64,000 nucleotides of DNA. Origin: Lysobacteraceae bacterium. GTDB taxonomy: Bacteria > Pseudomonadota > Gammaproteobacteria > Nevskiales > Nevskiaceae. The notes beneath the pieces are model-generated. The model made no database searches and had not been told where the DNA came from. It worked only from the letters and a program-made list of their open reading frames with translations. Where the stretch lies: assembly GCA_013823855.1 (NCBI GenBank), contig PNMW01000086.1, positions 1 through 64,000 of the forward strand. Direction: 5' to 3'. Of this stretch, positions 15,995-24,386 are shown piece by piece. Both the position numbers and the translations under genes were made by a program. The stretch's first letter is position 1. Every line of letters begins with the position of its first letter.

Positions 15995-17293
15995 TCAGAA
16001 CGAGATGAAGAAGCCGACGTTGTAGTTCGTCGTGTTGATGGTGTCGCCGCTGTTGGCCTTCGACTTCGCGTCGGTGAACTCGCTGGTCAGGGTCAGGTTG
16101 TCGAGCAGCTTGTGGTAGACCCCGATCGTGTACTTGCTGTTGGCCTTGAGCAGCGCGCCACCATCGGCATCGCCGTCGGTCGAGTTCAGGCGGCTGATGC
16201 CGTAGTTGGCACCGAACGTGGTCTTGTCCCAGGTGTAGGTCGCCTGGATGTAGCCGCCCTGGGAAACACGCGCCTTGCCGGTCGGCGAGAAGCCTTCGAT
16301 GAAGTACGAGTACGCGCCGAGCCCTTCGCCGTAGTAGTAGTGGCCGACCAGCGCCGCGCCGGCATAGGCGAGCTTGCCGGTGAAGTCGAAGCCGAGCGCG
16401 ACCGGGTTGGCGTCGGTCAGCGTGGCGCCGGCGCCGGCCACCGTCAGTTCCTGCTTCTGGTACAGGCCGTCGACCGAGGCGAAGCCGCTGATGCCCTTGG
16501 CATCGCCGAACCTGTACTTGACCTGAGCCTGGACCTGCGGCGCCGGCTTCGCCGAGGCCGAAGAACCGGCGCCGATGCCGGTCAGCGGAATCGCATCGAG
16601 CGGCTGGTAGACGCCGATCGTCGCGGTCAGGCCGTCGAAATTCGGCGTCGTGTAGCTGATCCCGGCGTTCGGCGTGGAGAACAGGTGGCCGAAGCCGATG
16701 GTGCCGAGCGTGGTGTTGGCCGGCGAGGTCGCGGTGCGCACGCTGGCGACGCCGACGGCAATCAGGGTGATGTCGTTGACGATCGCATCGAAGCCGAGCA
16801 GCGAGTAGTCGCGGCCGATCTTCAGCGTGCCGAGTTCGGCGGTGGAGAACGTCGCGTAGACCTGACGGGTATCGAGATTCGGGCTGCCGAGTGCGACGTT
16901 GCCGGCGCCGCTGCCGAGGTTCGGACCGTTGCCGAACGCGAAGTCGTTGTTGGCGACACCCGGGTAGAAGCCGTAGGCCACCGCCATGTCGACACCGGAG
17001 ACGGTGGTCTTCAGGCCCAGCACGATGCCGTTCGGCAGGTTGCCGGAGTTCAGCGACGAGGCCTTGCTCGAATTGCCGGCCGGGGCGCCGCACAGCAGGC
17101 TGCCCGCCACCACGCCCGGGTTCTTGTCGCAATTGGTGAACGTGTAGTTGGTGTTGACGTTGCCGGAGACGCTGAAGGTGACGCCATTGGTTTCCACGGC
17201 GAACGCCCGGGCGACACCGCTGCTGCCGAGGCCGGTGCCGAGGAACAGCAAGGCGACGCTGCCGCGCGCCAGGATGCGGATATTGCGGGTCAT
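15995..17293 (-). CDS. Gram-negative porin
   Basis: A 432-residue outer-membrane beta-barrel protein. The signal peptide covers residues 1-30 (MTRNIRILARGSVALLFLGT, cleavage near ARA-FA). Alternating strands such as FSVSGNVNTNYTF, SYFIEGFSPTG and GGYIQATYTWDKTTFGANYG follow, and the last residue is Phe (VGFFISF) as in porins. LGTLKIGRDYSLLGFDA is typical of trimeric general porins (Porin_4 type). A perfect sigma-54 consensus promoter lies 93 bases upstream, so expression is probably nitrogen- or substrate-controlled together with the Nit1C genes next door. Substrate is unknown. Confidence 0.9.
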   Translation of the reverse strand: MTRNIRILARGSVALLFLGTGLGSSGVARAFAVETNGVTFSVSGNVNTNYTFTNCDKNPGVVAGSLLCGAPAGNSSKASSLNSGNLPNGIVLGLKTTVSGVDMAVAYGFYPGVANNDFAFGNGPNLGSGAGNVALGSPNLDTRQVYATFSTAELGTLKIGRDYSLLGFDAIVNDITLIAVGVASVRTATSPANTTLGTIGFGHLFSTPNAGISYTTPNFDGLTATIGVYQPLDAIPLTGIGAGSSASAKPAPQVQAQVKYRFGDAKGISGFASVDGLYQKQELTVAGAGATLTDANPVALGFDFTGKLAYAGAALVGHYYYGEGLGAYSYFIEGFSPTGKARVSQGGYIQATYTWDKTTFGANYGISRLNSTDGDADGGALLKANSKYTIGVYHKLLDNLTLTSEFTDAKSKANSGDTINTTNYNVGFFISF

Positions 17294-17385
17294 GTGCTTC
17301 TACTCCCTTGAGGTATGAGCGATCGGAGGCCGCGTGAACGGCGTGGGAACCGGCCGTGATGGCGGCTGGATTCGGCGATCGCCCG

Positions 17386-17401
17386 AGCAACCGACGTGCC
17401 A
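17386..17401 (-). promoter_or_regulatory. Sigma-54 promoter of the porin gene (full consensus)
   Basis: Minus-strand sequence TGGCACGTCGGTTGCT matches the RpoN consensus TGGCACG-N4-TTGCW at every defined position. The transcription start should be near 17374, about 80 bases before the porin ATG. An AT-rich tract with TTGATCGTATTTTAATTGCA lies immediately upstream. Confidence 0.85.
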
Positions 17402-18128
17402 ACTGTTGCAATTAAAATACGATCAATTACTGAGATTGTTTCGCAAACTGTTGCCGATCAAGGGAAACATCCACGCCACATTTTTCTGTTGCCTTATCTG
17501 CCGATCGCCTGGCATTCGCACTCGGTAGGCGTCCCGATCAGGCTTCGGAATAACGGGATGATCCACGAAAATCAGAATAATCAGCTAAGTTCGTTTGATT
17601 TTTCGTTAGAAGATCGCCGCCGCCAGCCGCGACACCACGCGAGGCGATCCTCCGACTGGCGGCGCGCCTGGCATCCGAGCCGGCATGCGATCACAGGCCG
17701 CAGTACTGCCATTCGCACTGAAATCGACCATCGCAACAGCGTCGACGATCGGAATTCAGGCCTACATTCGATACAAACCAATCACTTGAGCGGATTGTTT
17801 CGTTCTGGTGCACCGGGACTCGCCCGACGGATCCCGGGGCGGCACCACGGATTGCAGGACGTCGTGCGCGGAGAGCGGCCGTCTTCGACCATCACGCTCT
17901 CGACCCAGCCGCCACGACCGAACAGGTAGCACTGGCAGGTGGCACGCGCGGCGAGCATCGAAATCATCGCCACGCACTGTTCTCGCGCACGTTTCCGTGC
18001 CAGATGCCCTGCTTTCAGGCGCCGGCACCGCAATGTCGGCCCGCCGCCCTGCGATCACGACAGGGCTGTTGAACGGCGGCGGGCTCAGGGCCGGACAAAT
18101 GTCCTGATAAACCAACAGTTTCCATAAT

Positions 18129-18147
18129 TGATCGCATTTTGATCGCA
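18129..18147 (+). promoter_or_regulatory. Direct repeat TGATCGCA-N3-TGATCGCA upstream of nitB
   Basis: TGATCGCA at 18129-18136 and at 18140-18147, spacer TTT, same 11-bp period as the pair at 15295-15313. It lies 16 bases before the sigma-54-like promoter of nitB and between the inverted arms GTTTCCA and TGGAAAC. Likely an operator for the operon's regulator. Confidence 0.7.
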
Positions 18148-18163
18148 TTTTTGGTGGAAACGA

Positions 18164-18179
18164 TGGCATACGGCTTGCG
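18164..18179 (+). promoter_or_regulatory. Sigma-54-like -24/-12 promoter of the nit operon
   Basis: TGGCATACGGCTTGCG with GG and GC ten bases apart, differing by two bases from the element before the second nitG. The expected start is near 18190, about 58 bases before the nitB ATG, which has the ribosome binding site AAAGGAG. Confidence 0.65.
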
Positions 18180-18247
18180 ATGACGCTGGCGTGCCGCCGA
18201 GTCGGCGCAGCGCACACCGTCCCCCGATTCCAAAGGAGCGAAAGCCA

Positions 18248-18727
18248 ATGCCAGCAGTCACCACCACCCCGACCAAGAAGGGCGACTTCTTCGTCGATTA
18301 CGAAGAGAAGGTCTTTGAGGATGTGAAGGCCAAGCCGGGCGAGAAGGCGCTGGTCACCTTCCACACGGTGGCCTTCGAAGGCTCGATCGGCCTGGTCAAC
18401 ATCCTTCAGGCCAAGCGCCTGCAGCGAAAGGGCTTCGAGACCTCGATCCTGCTCTACGGTCCGGGCGTCACGCTGGGCATCCAGCGCGGCTTCCCGACCA
18501 TCGGCGACGAAGCCTTCCCGGGCGCGCAGAACTTCTCCGGCCAGCTCAATGCCTTCATGGCCGAAGGCGGCAAGGTCTACTGCTGCCGCTTCGCGCTGCA
18601 GATGCTCTACGGCCACGGCGAACACTCGCTGCTGCCCGGCATCCGCCCGATCAACCCGCTCGACGTGCTCGACCTGTGCCTGCTGCACCGCGAAGGCGCG
18701 TTCGTGATCCACACCTGGACGGTCTGA
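18248..18727 (+). CDS. nitB: NitB: MSMEG_0572/Sll0783 family nitrogen starvation response protein
   Basis: A 159-residue cytoplasmic protein, the usual first structural gene of Nit1C clusters. Recognisable blocks are [33 protein letters not shown] and [20 protein letters not shown]. The fold resembles DsrE-like proteins, but its biochemical role is not established. The cysteine pair [10 protein letters not shown] is conserved-looking. The ATG follows AAAGGAG. It is followed by a 192-base gap to nitC that holds a dispersed repeat. Homologues are induced by nitrogen starvation in cyanobacteria and mycobacteria (family naming). Confidence 0.92.
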   Translation: MPAVTTTPTKKGDFFVDYEEKVFEDVKAKPGEKALVTFHTVAFEGSIGLVNILQAKRLQRKGFETSILLYGPGVTLGIQRGFPTIGDEAFPGAQNFSGQLNAFMAEGGKVYCCRFALQMLYGHGEHSLLPGIRPINPLDVLDLCLLHREGAFVIHTWTV

Positions 18728-18756
18728 AAAGCAGCCCGCAACCCGACATCAACGGT

Positions 18757-18857
18757 GAAACACAAAGGCGCAAAGGCGAAGGAAAGGATGCGAAGCAGGG
18801 ACAGGAAAGCTGTTCTGCGCGTCCTTTCCTGGCTGTCCTTTGCGCCTTTGCACTGAA
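18757..18857. repeat. Dispersed intergenic hairpin repeat, copy 3, inside the nit operon
   Basis: Between nitB and nitC. Left tract CACAAAGGCGCAAAGGCGAA and right tract CCTTTGCGCCTTTG form an imperfect long inverted pair with GGACAGGAAAG/CTTTCCTGGCTGTCC inside. It could form a large mRNA hairpin that protects or attenuates the nit transcript. Confidence 0.65.
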
Positions 18858-18919
18858 CTTTCGATGCTGCTTTTCCGCTCCTCAGGCCGCCACTGATCCT
18901 GCCTATCCGGAACCCCGTC

Positions 18920-19957
18920 ATGCCCGCCCAGAACATCGTCAGAGTCGCCGCCGCCCAGTTGAACCCGGTGCTCGACTCCGCCACCGGCACCGTCGACAAG
19001 GTGCTGAAAGCGATTGCCGACGCCGCCCGCGAGGGCGCGCAGCTGATCGTGTTTCCGGAAACCGTGGTGCCGTACTACCCCTATTTTTCGTTCGTCATGC
19101 CCGCCGTCTCGATGGGCGCGACGCACCTGAAGCTGTATGAACACTCGCCGAGCATTCCCGGGCCGGTGACCGATGCCATCGGCGCCGCGGCGAAGGCCGC
19201 CGGCATCGTCGTGGTGCTCGGGCTGAACGAGCGCGACCACGGCACCTTGTACAACGCCCAGGTGGTGTTCGACGCCGACGGCTCGATCATTCTCAAGCGC
19301 CGCAAGATCACCCCGACCTACCACGAGCGGATGATCTGGGGCATGGGTGACGGCTCCGGCCTGAAGGTGGTCGACAGCGCCGTCGGCCGGATCGGCGCGC
19401 TGGCCTGCTGGGAGCACTACAACCCGCTGGCCCGCTACGCACTGATGGCCCAGCACGAGGAGATCCACTGCTCGCAGTTTCCGGGCTCGCTGGTCGGCCC
19501 GATCTTCGCCGACCAGATGGAAGTGACGATGCGTCACCACGCGCTGGAATCCGGCTGCTTCGTGGTCAATGCCACGGCCTGGCTGACCCCCGAGCAGAAG
19601 CGGCAGCAGGCACCGAGCCCGGAGCTGGAAAAAGCCTTCGCCGGCGGCTGCTACACCGCGATCATCACGCCTGAAGGCCGCCACGTGGTCGAGCCGCTGC
19701 GCGATGGCGAAGGCCTGCTCGTCGCCGACTGCGACCTGAACCTGATCACCAAGCGCAAGCGGATGATGGATTCGGTCGGCCACTACGCGCGCCCGGAGCT
19801 GCTGAGCCTGGTGCTCGATGCCCGCGCCACGGCGCCGGTGTCCGGGCTGCCGCCCGCAAGTGGGGCGCCGGTGCCCGCTGACATCGCCAGCCCCGACCCC
19901 ACGATCTCCGACCGCGTCGTCGCCCTGCCCGACACGCGCAAGGCCGCGTTGCGCTGA
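18920..19957 (+). CDS. nitC: NitC: Nit6803-type nitrilase of the Nit1C cluster
   Basis: A 345-residue carbon-nitrogen hydrolase. The catalytic triad is visible: E47 ([11 protein letters not shown]), K129 ([11 protein letters not shown]) and C163 ([10 protein letters not shown]). The protein belongs to the branch 1 nitrilases that hydrolyse nitriles to acids and ammonia; in cyanotrophic pseudomonads the Nit1C nitrilase is implicated in cyanide assimilation. The last 45 residues ([20 protein letters not shown], then [15 protein letters not shown]) form a flexible proline/alanine-rich tail. It is followed by nitD after 29 bases. Confidence 0.95.
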   Translation: MPAQNIVRVAAAQLNPVLDSATGTVDKVLKAIADAAREGAQLIVFPETVVPYYPYFSFVMPAVSMGATHLKLYEHSPSIPGPVTDAIGAAAKAAGIVVVLGLNERDHGTLYNAQVVFDADGSIILKRRKITPTYHERMIWGMGDGSGLKVVDSAVGRIGALACWEHYNPLARYALMAQHEEIHCSQFPGSLVGPIFADQMEVTMRHHALESGCFVVNATAWLTPEQKRQQAPSPELEKAFAGGCYTAIITPEGRHVVEPLRDGEGLLVADCDLNLITKRKRMMDSVGHYARPELLSLVLDARATAPVSGLPPASGAPVPADIASPDPTISDRVVALPDTRKAALR

Positions 19958-19986
19958 TCCCTGTCGTTCTCGTTCCGGAGCCGCCC

Positions 19987-21111
19987 ATGGAAGCCGTCAA
20001 CACCTCGCAACTGCTGACCGAACTGCAATCGCAGGGCCTGCGTCTGGCCGACGACACGGCGGGAGCGCCGAGCCGCCGAGGCGGCGCCGGCCCGAGCGAC
20101 CACAAGGCGGTGACCATCGATGGCCGCGCGATCATGGTGCCGGTGCACTCGGCGGATGCCCGCGCCTCCGCATTCGAGATCGGCCTGCCGCGCGCCGACG
20201 GCAGTGCCACGCTCAAGCGCCATGCGATCCCGATCAGGGAGATCTCGTTTCCGAAGCAGCCGCGCTTCTACCGGATGCAGACCTTCGACGGCGTGCCGTA
20301 CTGGAAGATCGCCACCCTGCACGGCGCCGACGTGCTGGCCACCACCGTGCTGCAGACCTGCGTGCGCTACGGCCGGCGCAGCACCTCCTGCCAGTTCTGC
20401 GCGATCGGCGAATCGCTGAAGGGCGAGCGCACCATCAACCGCAAGACGCCGGCGCAGCTCGGCGAAGTGGCGCGCGCCGCGATGCTGCTCGACGGCATCC
20501 AGCACATGGTGATGACCACCGGCACGCCGAACTTCACCGACCGGGGTGCCGAAATCCTCTGCGAGAGCGCCTTCGGCGTGAAGGCGGCAACGGTCAACCA
20601 CGCCGGCTTCGCCGCCGGCCTGCCGATCCAGGGCCAGTGCGAGCCGCCAGATGACCCGCGCTGGTACCTGCGGATGAAGAACGCCGGCATCGACGCCCTG
20701 GGCATGCACATCGAAGCGGTGTCGCAGTCGGTGCGCGAGCGGATCATGCCGGGCAAGGCGACGGTGACTGTCGATCACTATCTGACCGCCTTCGAGCAGG
20801 CGGTCGCGGTGTTCGGCCGCGGCCAGGTATCGACCTACATCCTGTATGGCCTCGGCGATACCCGCGACGCGGTGCTGACCATGAGCGAGAAGCTGATCGC
20901 GCTCGGCGTCTACCCGTTCGTGGTGCCGTTCGTGCCGATCGCCGGCACGCCGCTGGAGAACCAGCGCTCGCCGGACGCCGCCGAGATGCGCGCGCTGCTC
21001 GAACCGCTCGGCAGGATGCTGGTCGCCGGCGGGCTCAGGTCGGCCGAGATCAAGGCCGGCTGCGGCAAGTGCGGCGCCTGCTCGTCGCTGTCCGCATACG
21101 AGAAGGCGTAG
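19987..21111 (+). CDS. nitD: NitD: MSMEG_0568 family radical SAM protein
   Basis: A 374-residue radical SAM enzyme. The probable Fe-S ligands are C125, C135 and C138 (TCVRYGRRSTSCQFCAIG), a C-x9-C-x2-C arrangement rather than the usual C-x3-C-x2-C. A biotin synthase-like TIM barrel follows (GIDALGMHIEAVSQSVRERI, YILYGLGDTRDAV). A second cysteine cluster CGKCGAC is near the C-terminus and could bind another cluster. The reaction is unknown; the conserved partnership with nitrilase suggests it makes or modifies a nitrogen compound or cofactor. Only 3 bases separate it from nitE. Confidence 0.93.
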   Translation: MEAVNTSQLLTELQSQGLRLADDTAGAPSRRGGAGPSDHKAVTIDGRAIMVPVHSADARASAFEIGLPRADGSATLKRHAIPIREISFPKQPRFYRMQTFDGVPYWKIATLHGADVLATTVLQTCVRYGRRSTSCQFCAIGESLKGERTINRKTPAQLGEVARAAMLLDGIQHMVMTTGTPNFTDRGAEILCESAFGVKAATVNHAGFAAGLPIQGQCEPPDDPRWYLRMKNAGIDALGMHIEAVSQSVRERIMPGKATVTVDHYLTAFEQAVAVFGRGQVSTYILYGLGDTRDAVLTMSEKLIALGVYPFVVPFVPIAGTPLENQRSPDAAEMRALLEPLGRMLVAGGLRSAEIKAGCGKCGACSSLSAYEKA

Positions 21112-21114
21112 GCG

Positions 21115-21693
21115 ATGCGCGCCGCCGACTGGATTCCCGCCTGCGCTGCCAGCGCCGCCATCGACCGCTACCGCCCGGCCGAATACCGCGTCAAGCTCGC
21201 CACCGAAGCCTGGGAGCTGCGCGAAGCGCGGAGCTTGCGCCGTGCGGTGTTCTGCGCCGAGCAGCGGCTGTTCGCGTTCACCGACAGCGACGACATCGAC
21301 GACGGCGCCGGTGCGCTGACCCTGGTCGCCGTGTCCTGCATCCACAGCATGTCCGAGGACGTGGTCGGCACGGTCCGCGTGCACACGCTCGGTGACGGCG
21401 TCTGGCAAGGCTCGCGGCTCGCGGTGCGCCGCGACTATCGCGGCCAGGCCTGGCTCGGCAGCGAGCTGATCCATCTCGCGGTCAGCCTCGCCCATGCCCG
21501 CGGCGCGCAGCGCTTCCTGGCCCACGTGCAGCAGCAGAACGTGGCGCTGTTCGAGCGCCTGCACTGGCGTGCTCTGGAAGCGATCGAACTCAGGGGCCGC
21601 CCGCACCTGCGGATGGAAGCGGATCTCGCCCATTACCCGCCTTGCGACAGTGTGGAGCGCGGCTTCATCACCACCCTGCGGAGTGCTGCGTGA
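21115..21693 (+). CDS. nitE: NitE: MSMEG_0567/Sll0786 family GNAT N-acetyltransferase
   Basis: A 192-residue GNAT-fold protein. The acetyl-CoA loop region is RLAVRRDYRGQAWLGSELIH, preceded by the strand GTVRVHTLGDGVWQGS. The N-terminus contains RSLRRAVFCAEQRLF. In some genomes this domain is fused to the PurM-like domain; here the two are separate genes. Its stop codon overlaps the GTG of nitF (GTGA), implying coupled translation and probably a shared complex or pathway. Acceptor substrate unknown. Confidence 0.9.
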   Translation: MRAADWIPACAASAAIDRYRPAEYRVKLATEAWELREARSLRRAVFCAEQRLFAFTDSDDIDDGAGALTLVAVSCIHSMSEDVVGTVRVHTLGDGVWQGSRLAVRRDYRGQAWLGSELIHLAVSLAHARGAQRFLAHVQQQNVALFERLHWRALEAIELRGRPHLRMEADLAHYPPCDSVERGFITTLRSAA

Positions 21694-22694
21694 CCGCCTC
21701 GCTCGCCGAGCTGATCGCCGCCCTGCACAGCAGCCGCGGCATCGCCCACAAGCGCGACATCGGCGCAGTGGTCGCCGCGCTCGGCATCGGCGGCGACAGC
21801 ACGATCAAGGTCGGCGACGACTGCGCGGCGATTCCCGACCCGTCCGGCGACGGCTGGCTGCTGCTGGCGATCGAAGGCTTCCTGACCGAGTTCGTCGAGC
21901 GCGAGCCGCGCTTCGCCGGCTGGTGCGGGGTGATGGTCAATGTCTCGGACATCTACGCGATGGGCGGTCGGCCGATCGCCGTGGTCGATGCGATCTGGAG
22001 CCGCGATGCGCTGCACGGCAAGGTGATTCTCGACGGCATGGCCGACGCGGCGCGCGTCTACGGCGTGCCGGTGGTCGGCGGTCACGCCAATGCCCGTGCC
22101 GGCAGCGAGCAGCTGTCGGTGGCGATCCTCGGCCGCGCCAGGGCGCTGCTGTCGAGCTTCGAAGCCAGGCCCGGCGACGTGCTGATCGCCGCCACCGACC
22201 TGCGCGGCGGCTATCGCGCGCACTTCTCGAACTGGGACGCCGCCAGCGGCAGCGATCCCGAACGCTTGCGCGGTGATCTGGACATCCTGCCGACGCTCGC
22301 CGAGGACCGGCTCTGCTGCGCGGCCAAGGACATCAGCAATGCCGGCCTGCTCGGCACCCTGCTGATGCTGCTGGAATGCTCGAACGTCGGCGCGGAAATC
22401 GATCTCGATCAGGTGCCGATGCCGGCCGATGCCGATCCGGCGCGCTGGCTGCTGCACACCTTCCCGAGCTACGGCTTCCTGCTCGCGGTACGGCCCAGCA
22501 AGGTCGACGAGGTGCTGGCGCGCTTCCACGCCCGCGACCTGTCGGCGTCGGCGATCGGCCGCTGCACCGCAGACCGGCAACTGCACCTGACCGACAACGG
22601 CGAACGCGCGCTGGCCTGGGATTTCCACCAGCAGCCGCTGACCGGCTGCGCGCCGTCGCTGCCGCCGGCAGCCCGGCACCGGCGCGCCGCCTGA
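21690..22694 (+). CDS. nitF: NitF: Sll0787 family AIR synthase (PurM)-like protein
   Basis: A 334-residue PurM-superfamily ATP-binding protein. Motifs are VGDDCAAIPDP at the N-terminus, VMVNVSDIYAMGGRP, VVGGHANARAG and AKDISNAGLLGT, typical of AIR synthase/SelD/ThiL-like proteins that phosphorylate or activate carbonyl or amide groups. The GTG start at 21690 overlaps the nitE stop codon and the protein aligns from TASLAELIAAL. In other genomes it can be fused to the acetyltransferase. Substrate unknown. Confidence 0.9.
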   Translation: MTASLAELIAALHSSRGIAHKRDIGAVVAALGIGGDSTIKVGDDCAAIPDPSGDGWLLLAIEGFLTEFVEREPRFAGWCGVMVNVSDIYAMGGRPIAVVDAIWSRDALHGKVILDGMADAARVYGVPVVGGHANARAGSEQLSVAILGRARALLSSFEARPGDVLIAATDLRGGYRAHFSNWDAASGSDPERLRGDLDILPTLAEDRLCCAAKDISNAGLLGTLLMLLECSNVGAEIDLDQVPMPADADPARWLLHTFPSYGFLLAVRPSKVDEVLARFHARDLSASAIGRCTADRQLHLTDNGERALAWDFHQQPLTGCAPSLPPAARHRRAA

Positions 22695-22720
22695 CCACGC
22701 CACCCGACACGAAATCTCCC

Positions 22721-23005
22721 ATGCCCGAAGTCCGCTTCGAAGTCCGCTGGCCCGACGACACGACGACGCTCTGCTACTCGCCGTCGTCGACGATCCGCGA
22801 TGCCTTCACGCCCGGCCAGCCTTATCCGGTCGCCGACTTCGTGCGCCGCAGCCAGGCGGCGCTGAACCTGGCGAGCGAGCGGGTGCGGCAGCGCTACGGC
22901 TATGCCTGTTCGAGCGCGGCGCAACAGCTGTCCGACATCGAACGGCGCGCCAGCCACTACGCCGCCGATCCCCTCGCCACGGTCACCGTCGTCCGCTTCA
23001 GCTGA
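22721..23005 (+). CDS. nitG: NitG: MSMEG_0570 family nitrogen starvation response protein
   Basis: A 94-residue protein with the same layout as the paralogue at 15435: MPEVRFEVRWPDDTTTLCYS, SSTIRDAFTPGQPYPVADFV, then ASERVRQRYGYACSSAAQQL. It has no recognised catalytic motif. It sits between nitF (27-base gap) and nitH (35-base gap) in the same operon. The two paralogues differ mainly in the middle and C-terminal third, suggesting non-identical partners. Confidence 0.9.
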   Translation: MPEVRFEVRWPDDTTTLCYSPSSTIRDAFTPGQPYPVADFVRRSQAALNLASERVRQRYGYACSSAAQQLSDIERRASHYAADPLATVTVVRFS

Positions 23006-23040
23006 CCGCCGCAAACACCGCCCGCCTCACGAAGGACCGA

Positions 23041-24342
23041 ATGAACGCCATGACCCGCGCGCTTCCCCCCAACCACTATCCCGTGATCATCGTCGGCGGC
23101 GGCCAGGCCGGCCTGTCGGCAAGCTGGCATCTGAAGCAGCGCGGCATCGCCCACGTGGTGTTCGAGAAGCAGCGCATCGCGCATGAATGGCGCGAGCACC
23201 GCTGGGACTCGTTCTGCCTGGTGACGCCGAACTGGCAGTGCACCCTGCCCGGCTTCCCGTATGCGGGCGGCGATCCGTACGGCTTCATGCTGAAGGACGA
23301 GATCGTCCGGTACATCGAAGCTTTCGTCGCCAGCTTCGAGCCACCGGTGCTGGAAGGCGTGGCCGTCACCCGCGTCAGCCAGAACGACGGCGGCGGCTAT
23401 ACGGTGATCACCTCGATCGGCGAATACACGGCCCAGGAAGTGATCATCGCCAGCGGCGCCTATCAGGTGCCGGTCAAGCCGGCCTGCGCCGAACGCCTGC
23501 CGCCGACGCTGCTGCAGATGCACGCGCCTCAGTACCGCAATCCCGATTCGCTGCCGCCCGGCGCGGTGCTGATCGTCGGCACCGGCCAGAGCGGCTGCCA
23601 GATCGCCGAGGACCTGCATCTGGCCGGCCGCAAGGTGCATCTGTGCGTCGGCGGTGCGCCGCGCGCGCCGCGTCGCTATCGCGGCAAGGACGCGGTCGAA
23701 TGGCTGCAGCAGATGGGCTACTACGACATCGCCATCGACGAGCACCCGAACAAGGATCGCGTGCGCTCGAAATCCAACCATTACCTGACCGGCCGCGACG
23801 GCGGCCGCGAGATCGACCTGCGCAAGTTCGCATCCGAAGGCATGGAACTGTACGGCCGGCTCGACGACATCCGCGGCAGCACCGTCACCGTGAAGCCGGA
23901 TCTGGAGAAGAATCTCGACAGCGCCGACGCGACCCTGGAATCGATCAAGGACAGCATCGACGCCTACATCGCCCGCGCCGGCATCGACGCCCCGGCCGAG
24001 CCGCGCTATGTGCCGGTCTGGAAGCCGGCCGCCGAGCGCACGGCTTTCGACTTCGCCGCCGCCGGGATCAGCGCCGTGATCTGGTGCATCGGCTACAAGG
24101 CCGACTTCCGCTGGATCGAGGTGCCGGTGTTCGACGGCCGCGGCTATCCGGGTCACGACCGCGGCATCACCACGGTGCCCGGCCTGTACTTCATCGGCCT
24201 GCCGTGGCTGTACACCTGGGGCTCCGGCCGCTTCTCCGGCGTGGCACGCGATGCCCAGCACATCGTCGAGCGGATCGCCTCGCGGCTGCACAGCGCGCCG
24301 CGGGCGATGGCCGGCCTGAATGCGCTGGCGCTGGGCAGCTGA
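23041..24342 (+). CDS. nitH: NitH: MSMEG_0569 family flavin-dependent oxidoreductase
   Basis: A 433-residue flavoprotein monooxygenase-like enzyme. The FAD motif [15 protein letters not shown] is at residues 15-30, and a second dinucleotide motif [17 protein letters not shown] lies near residue 180. The C-terminal [20 protein letters not shown] is family-specific. It resembles N-hydroxylating/Baeyer-Villiger-type FMOs, so it probably oxygenates a nitrogen compound in the Nit1C pathway (inference). It ends the operon; a tetraloop hairpin follows. Confidence 0.93.
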   Translation: MNAMTRALPPNHYPVIIVGGGQAGLSASWHLKQRGIAHVVFEKQRIAHEWREHRWDSFCLVTPNWQCTLPGFPYAGGDPYGFMLKDEIVRYIEAFVASFEPPVLEGVAVTRVSQNDGGGYTVITSIGEYTAQEVIIASGAYQVPVKPACAERLPPTLLQMHAPQYRNPDSLPPGAVLIVGTGQSGCQIAEDLHLAGRKVHLCVGGAPRAPRRYRGKDAVEWLQQMGYYDIAIDEHPNKDRVRSKSNHYLTGRDGGREIDLRKFASEGMELYGRLDDIRGSTVTVKPDLEKNLDSADATLESIKDSIDAYIARAGIDAPAEPRYVPVWKPAAERTAFDFAAAGISAVIWCIGYKADFRWIEVPVFDGRGYPGHDRGITTVPGLYFIGLPWLYTWGSGRFSGVARDAQHIVERIASRLHSAPRAMAGLNALALGS

Positions 24343-24351
24343 AACTGGTGA

Positions 24352-24369
24352 TGCCGGCGAAAGCCGGCA
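24352..24369. terminator. GAAA-tetraloop hairpin after nitH
   Basis: TGCCGGC-GAAA-GCCGGCA, a perfect 7-bp stem with a stable tetraloop, ten bases after the nitH stop codon and before the convergent hydrolase gene. There is no T-tract, so it may act as an mRNA 3' stabiliser; it resembles common dispersed GCCGGCGAAAGCCGGC-type repeats. Confidence 0.5.
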
Positions 24370-24386
24370 CCACCGGAGCGACGCCG

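Larger units (their letters stand above)
17294..18247. other. Long regulatory intergenic region between porin and nitB
   Basis: About 950 bases without a convincing gene. It is unusually AT-rich in 17400-17620 and 18100-18170. It holds the porin sigma-54 promoter, two copies of GATTGTTTCG (near 17434 and 17783), and, just before nitB, a TGATCGCA direct repeat inside the inverted pair GTTTCCA/TGGAAAC (18118-18124 and 18155-18161). A short minus-strand frame at 17782-18033 is not supported by codon pattern or family. Confidence 0.6.

Noticed and set aside
17938-17955. TGGCACGCGCGGCGAGC as a further sigma-54 promoter
   Set aside because: It has the -24 half but no TTGC at the -12 position.
17782-18033. 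83-codon minus-strand frame in the porin-nitB gap
   Set aside because: No recognisable family, mixed third-position composition and no ribosome binding site; treated as non-coding.
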